Source of the DNA: Prevotella sp. CAG:617
GTDB taxonomy: Bacteria; Bacteroidota; Bacteroidia; Bacteroidales; Bacteroidaceae
NCBI GenBank assembly: GCA_000438115.1
Contig: FR903613.1
Coordinates: forward strand, 1 to 16,614
Direction of reading: 5' to 3'
DNA length: 16,614 nt
Shown here: positions 14,426-16,614 of the stretch, in pieces
Layout: every line of letters starts with the position of its first letter
Position numbering within the stretch: the stretch's first letter is position 1
Made by a program: the position numbers and the translations under genes
The notes under the pieces: model-generated
What the model saw: the letters and a program-made list of their open reading frames with translations, nothing else
Told to the model about the DNA's origin: nothing
The model's database searches: none

Positions 14426-16102
14426 ATGTCTATGAGTAATAAAATTACAATATATCAAGTACTGCCACGTTTATTGACAAATACACAAAACAAAAACGTC
14501 GAAAACGGTACGATACAAGAAAATGGATGCGGAAAAATAAATGATATTACCTTATCGTTCCTCAAACGCATCAAATCAAATGGTTTTTCCCATATTTGGT
14601 ATACAGGTATTATTGAACATGCAACACAGACTGATTATAGCCAATACGGAATACGCCCAGACACACATTGTATTGTCAAAGGAAAAGCTGGATCACCTTA
14701 TGCAATTAAAGATTACTATGACATAGACCCGGATTTATGCAAAGATGTGCAGCACAGAATGAAGGAATTTGATGCCCTTGTGGACAGAACCCACAAAGCC
14801 GGCCTTAAAATGATAATAGATTTTGTTCCTAATCATGTTGCACGCGAATATCAGTCAGATTCAAAACCTTTAGGGATATCAGATCTTGGAGAAGATGACG
14901 ATCCTACAAAAGACTTTGATGTAAACAACAATTTTTACTACATTCCAGGACAACAACTGCAACTCAATTTTATTAATTCAGGTGCTTCTCAATATGTTGA
15001 GAATCCCGCGAAAGCTACCGGAAACAACCAGTTTTGTAATACGCCCAACGAATATGATTGGTATGAGACAATAAAATTAAATTACGGCATCAATTTCTTT
15101 CATAACGGAGAGAGTTTTTTTCCCACTATTCCCAATACATGGAATAAGATGTTGGAAATCCTGCAATTTTGGGCAGCAAAAGGTGTAGATGGTTTTCGCT
15201 GCGACATGGCAGAAATGGTTCCATGTGAATTCTGGAACTGGTGTATACCACAAATCAAATCAAATCACCCAGAAATTTTATTCATTGCCGAAGTTTATAA
15301 CCCCTCATTATATCGTCAATATATCGAATTCGGACATTTTGATTACCTGTACGACAAAGTGGGGCTTTATGATACACTCTGCAGTGTGTGCAAAGGACAG
15401 AATTCTGCCTATAACATAACTACCTGCTGGCAAAATTTGCAAGATCTACAGCCCAAAATGCTAAATTTCTTAGAAAATCATGACGAACAACGTCTAGCAT
15501 CGGATTTTATCTGTAAAGATCCACGAAAAGCACTTCCGGCATTAGTTGTTAGCAGTTGCATGAATACTAACCCGTTTATGATTTATGCAGGACAGGAATT
15601 AGGAGAAACGGGAATGGATAAAGAAGGGTTCAGTGGTGTAGATGGAAGAACCAGTATATTTGATTATTGGCATGTTAAATCTCTATACAAAATATATAAA
15701 GGTGAAAGATACATGACCAAACAAGAGCGCGATCTCTATAAATATTACAAGAATGTTATTACAATAGCGCACAAAGAACCATGCATAAATAATGGTAAGT
15801 TCTTTGATCTGATGTATGTAAATAATGCGGAAAATGGATTTGATGGCAACAATATGTATGCATTCCTCAGAAGCCATGGCAACGAAGCCATTCTTGCCAT
15901 AGCAAATTTCAACGCAAAAGAAACACAATGCAGAATCCATATTCCTAGTCATGCCATAACATACATGAATATAAAAGAAGGAACTTATAAAGCCTACGAT
16001 CTTATACATCAAACATATCAAGATCTCAAAATTAAAGCAAACCAAGAAACCGGTGTAAAAATTACAGGAAACGATGCTGTACTACTGAAATTTGCTTGGT
16101 AA
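14426..16102 (+). CDS. GH13 alpha-amylase-family enzyme, probably cytoplasmic
   Basis: A 558-residue glycoside hydrolase family 13 protein. The conserved regions are present: DFVPNH (132-137), DGFRCD with nucleophile Asp260, IAEVYNP with acid/base Glu289, and LENHDEQR with Asp353. All three catalytic acids are therefore in place. No signal peptide or lipobox is seen, so it should act in the cytoplasm on glycogen, maltodextrin or a related alpha-glucan; the exact substrate cannot be read from sequence. A short all-beta C-terminal domain (about 460-558) is likely. The ATG at 14426 is followed by another two codons later; either could be used. The purine run AAAAAGAAA lies directly before it. 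It is not near any Sus-type genes and is followed after 25 nt by a ClpC-like gene. Confidence 0.88.
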   Translation: MSMSNKITIYQVLPRLLTNTQNKNVENGTIQENGCGKINDITLSFLKRIKSNGFSHIWYTGIIEHATQTDYSQYGIRPDTHCIVKGKAGSPYAIKDYYDIDPDLCKDVQHRMKEFDALVDRTHKAGLKMIIDFVPNHVAREYQSDSKPLGISDLGEDDDPTKDFDVNNNFYYIPGQQLQLNFINSGASQYVENPAKATGNNQFCNTPNEYDWYETIKLNYGINFFHNGESFFPTIPNTWNKMLEILQFWAAKGVDGFRCDMAEMVPCEFWNWCIPQIKSNHPEILFIAEVYNPSLYRQYIEFGHFDYLYDKVGLYDTLCSVCKGQNSAYNITTCWQNLQDLQPKMLNFLENHDEQRLASDFICKDPRKALPALVVSSCMNTNPFMIYAGQELGETGMDKEGFSGVDGRTSIFDYWHVKSLYKIYKGERYMTKQERDLYKYYKNVITIAHKEPCINNGKFFDLMYVNNAENGFDGNNMYAFLRSHGNEAILAIANFNAKETQCRIHIPSHAITYMNIKEGTYKAYDLIHQTYQDLKIKANQETGVKITGNDAVLLKFAW

Positions 16103-16127
16103 ATATCAGAGACAAACACAGTAAATA

Positions 16128-16614
16128 ATGGACTACAAATTATCTTCCGAATTATCTAAAATACTTATTTTAAGTAAAGAAGAAGCCAACAAATTGCAAC
16201 AACAATTCGTCGGTTCAGAACATTTACTATTAGGGCTCATTCGTAACGAAAAAAGTATTCAAGACTTATTTTTAAGTATGAATATTACCCCCCAAGTTCT
16301 GGAACAAGAAATCATTTCTCATATTTCAAAAGAAAGCCATCAGAATCAGCAAACATATACGACATTGTCCCTTAATCAAGAAGCTACCCGCCTACTGCGA
16401 ATTGGCTGTTTGGAAGCTCGACTTTATAAAGAAGATGTAGTTAAAACTGAACACTTACTATTAGCTATGCTCAGAGACAATAAAAATATTGCCGGAAAAT
16501 TACTAAAATCGCACCAAGTCATATACGAAAAAGTAGCTCATGCTCTAAATTTCAATGCAAGTATTACTTCATCATTTAATTTAGACGAAGACTACGCCCA
16601 ATCGGAAGAGAGTT
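16128..16614 (+). CDS. clpC: ClpC-type AAA+ ATPase, N-terminal part (cut by window edge)
   Basis: The frame starts with ATG at 16128 and is open to the window end (162 codons visible). The visible part is the Clp N domain with its two characteristic repeats: KEEANKLQQQFVGSEHLLLG at about residues 17-36 with LIRNEKSIQDLF after it, and the second repeat with VVKTEHLLLAMLRDNKNIAG at about 104-123. This domain recruits substrates and adaptors in ClpC/ClpA/ClpB-type unfoldases. ClpC is the best guess from the overall look, since ClpC is common in Bacteroidota and the N domain begins at the very start; the ATPase modules that would confirm this lie outside. It follows the amylase-family gene by 25 nt, possibly in one transcript. 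Confidence 0.8.
   Translation, partial: MDYKLSSELSKILILSKEEANKLQQQFVGSEHLLLGLIRNEKSIQDLFLSMNITPQVLEQEIISHISKESHQNQQTYTTLSLNQEATRLLRIGCLEARLYKEDVVKTEHLLLAMLRDNKNIAGKLLKSHQVIYEKVAHALNFNASITSSFNLDEDYAQSEES

Noticed and set aside
1..16614. CRISPR array, tRNA or rRNA genes, prophage, or an intact novel defence system
   Set aside because: No regularly spaced repeats, cloverleaf-like sequences or phage genes were seen; apart from the HipBA-like pair there is no defence-type gene, and the remaining intact genes are core metabolism, proteostasis and repair.

Overview
The window is a stretch of AT-rich chromosome from a member of the Bacteroidales, most likely Bacteroides, Phocaeicola or a close relative. 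Four things point there. Several genes are preceded by the Bacteroidota promoter signature (-7 box TAnnTTTG, sometimes with a TTG-type -33 box about 19-20 nt upstream). Shine-Dalgarno sequences are absent or poor. RecQ and trigger factor have the Bacteroidota architecture, and the gene order is tig-clpP-clpX-recQ. No tRNA, rRNA, CRISPR array or complete mobile element was seen.

Layout. (1) 1-510, minus strand: a HipBA-type toxin-antitoxin operon, with the hipB-like antitoxin complete and the hipA-like gene cut by the left edge. (2) 510-2980: about 2.4 kb with no intact gene. It holds remnants of an AAA ATPase C-terminus, two separate IS256-family transposase fragments and a DUF1848-like gene, plus several inverted repeats. 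(3) 2983-8654, minus strand: tig, clpP, clpX and recQ in that transcriptional order, with a clear promoter before tig, a terminator-like hairpin between tig and clpP, and an intrinsic terminator after recQ. (4) 8772-10441, minus strand: pyrK-pyrD, overlapping by 13 nt. (5) 10778-11506, minus strand: a glycine-zipper/OmpA-like lipoprotein with its own promoter and terminator. (6) 11811-13154, minus strand: an NADP-type glutamate dehydrogenase. (7) From 13406, plus strand: fabD, a GH13 amylase-family enzyme without a signal peptide, and the first 162 codons of a ClpC-type AAA+ ATPase that runs off the right edge.

How the genes fit together. tig, clpP and clpX form the chaperone/protease unit: trigger factor handles nascent chains and ClpXP degrades proteins. 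A second Clp ATPase (ClpC type) lies about 8.9 kb away on the opposite strand. pyrK and pyrD make the two subunits of the NAD-dependent class 1B dihydroorotate dehydrogenase. gdhA assimilates ammonia, and divergently transcribed fabD starts fatty-acid elongation. These are ordinary core functions.

I see no convincing previously undescribed system. The parts worth a second look are the hairpin placed directly before clpP, the gene graveyard next to the toxin-antitoxin operon, and the unexplained palindromes there. Several obvious longest-ORF starts (recQ, clpP, the OmpA-like lipoprotein, fabD, hipB) should be shortened; the reasons are given in each entry.
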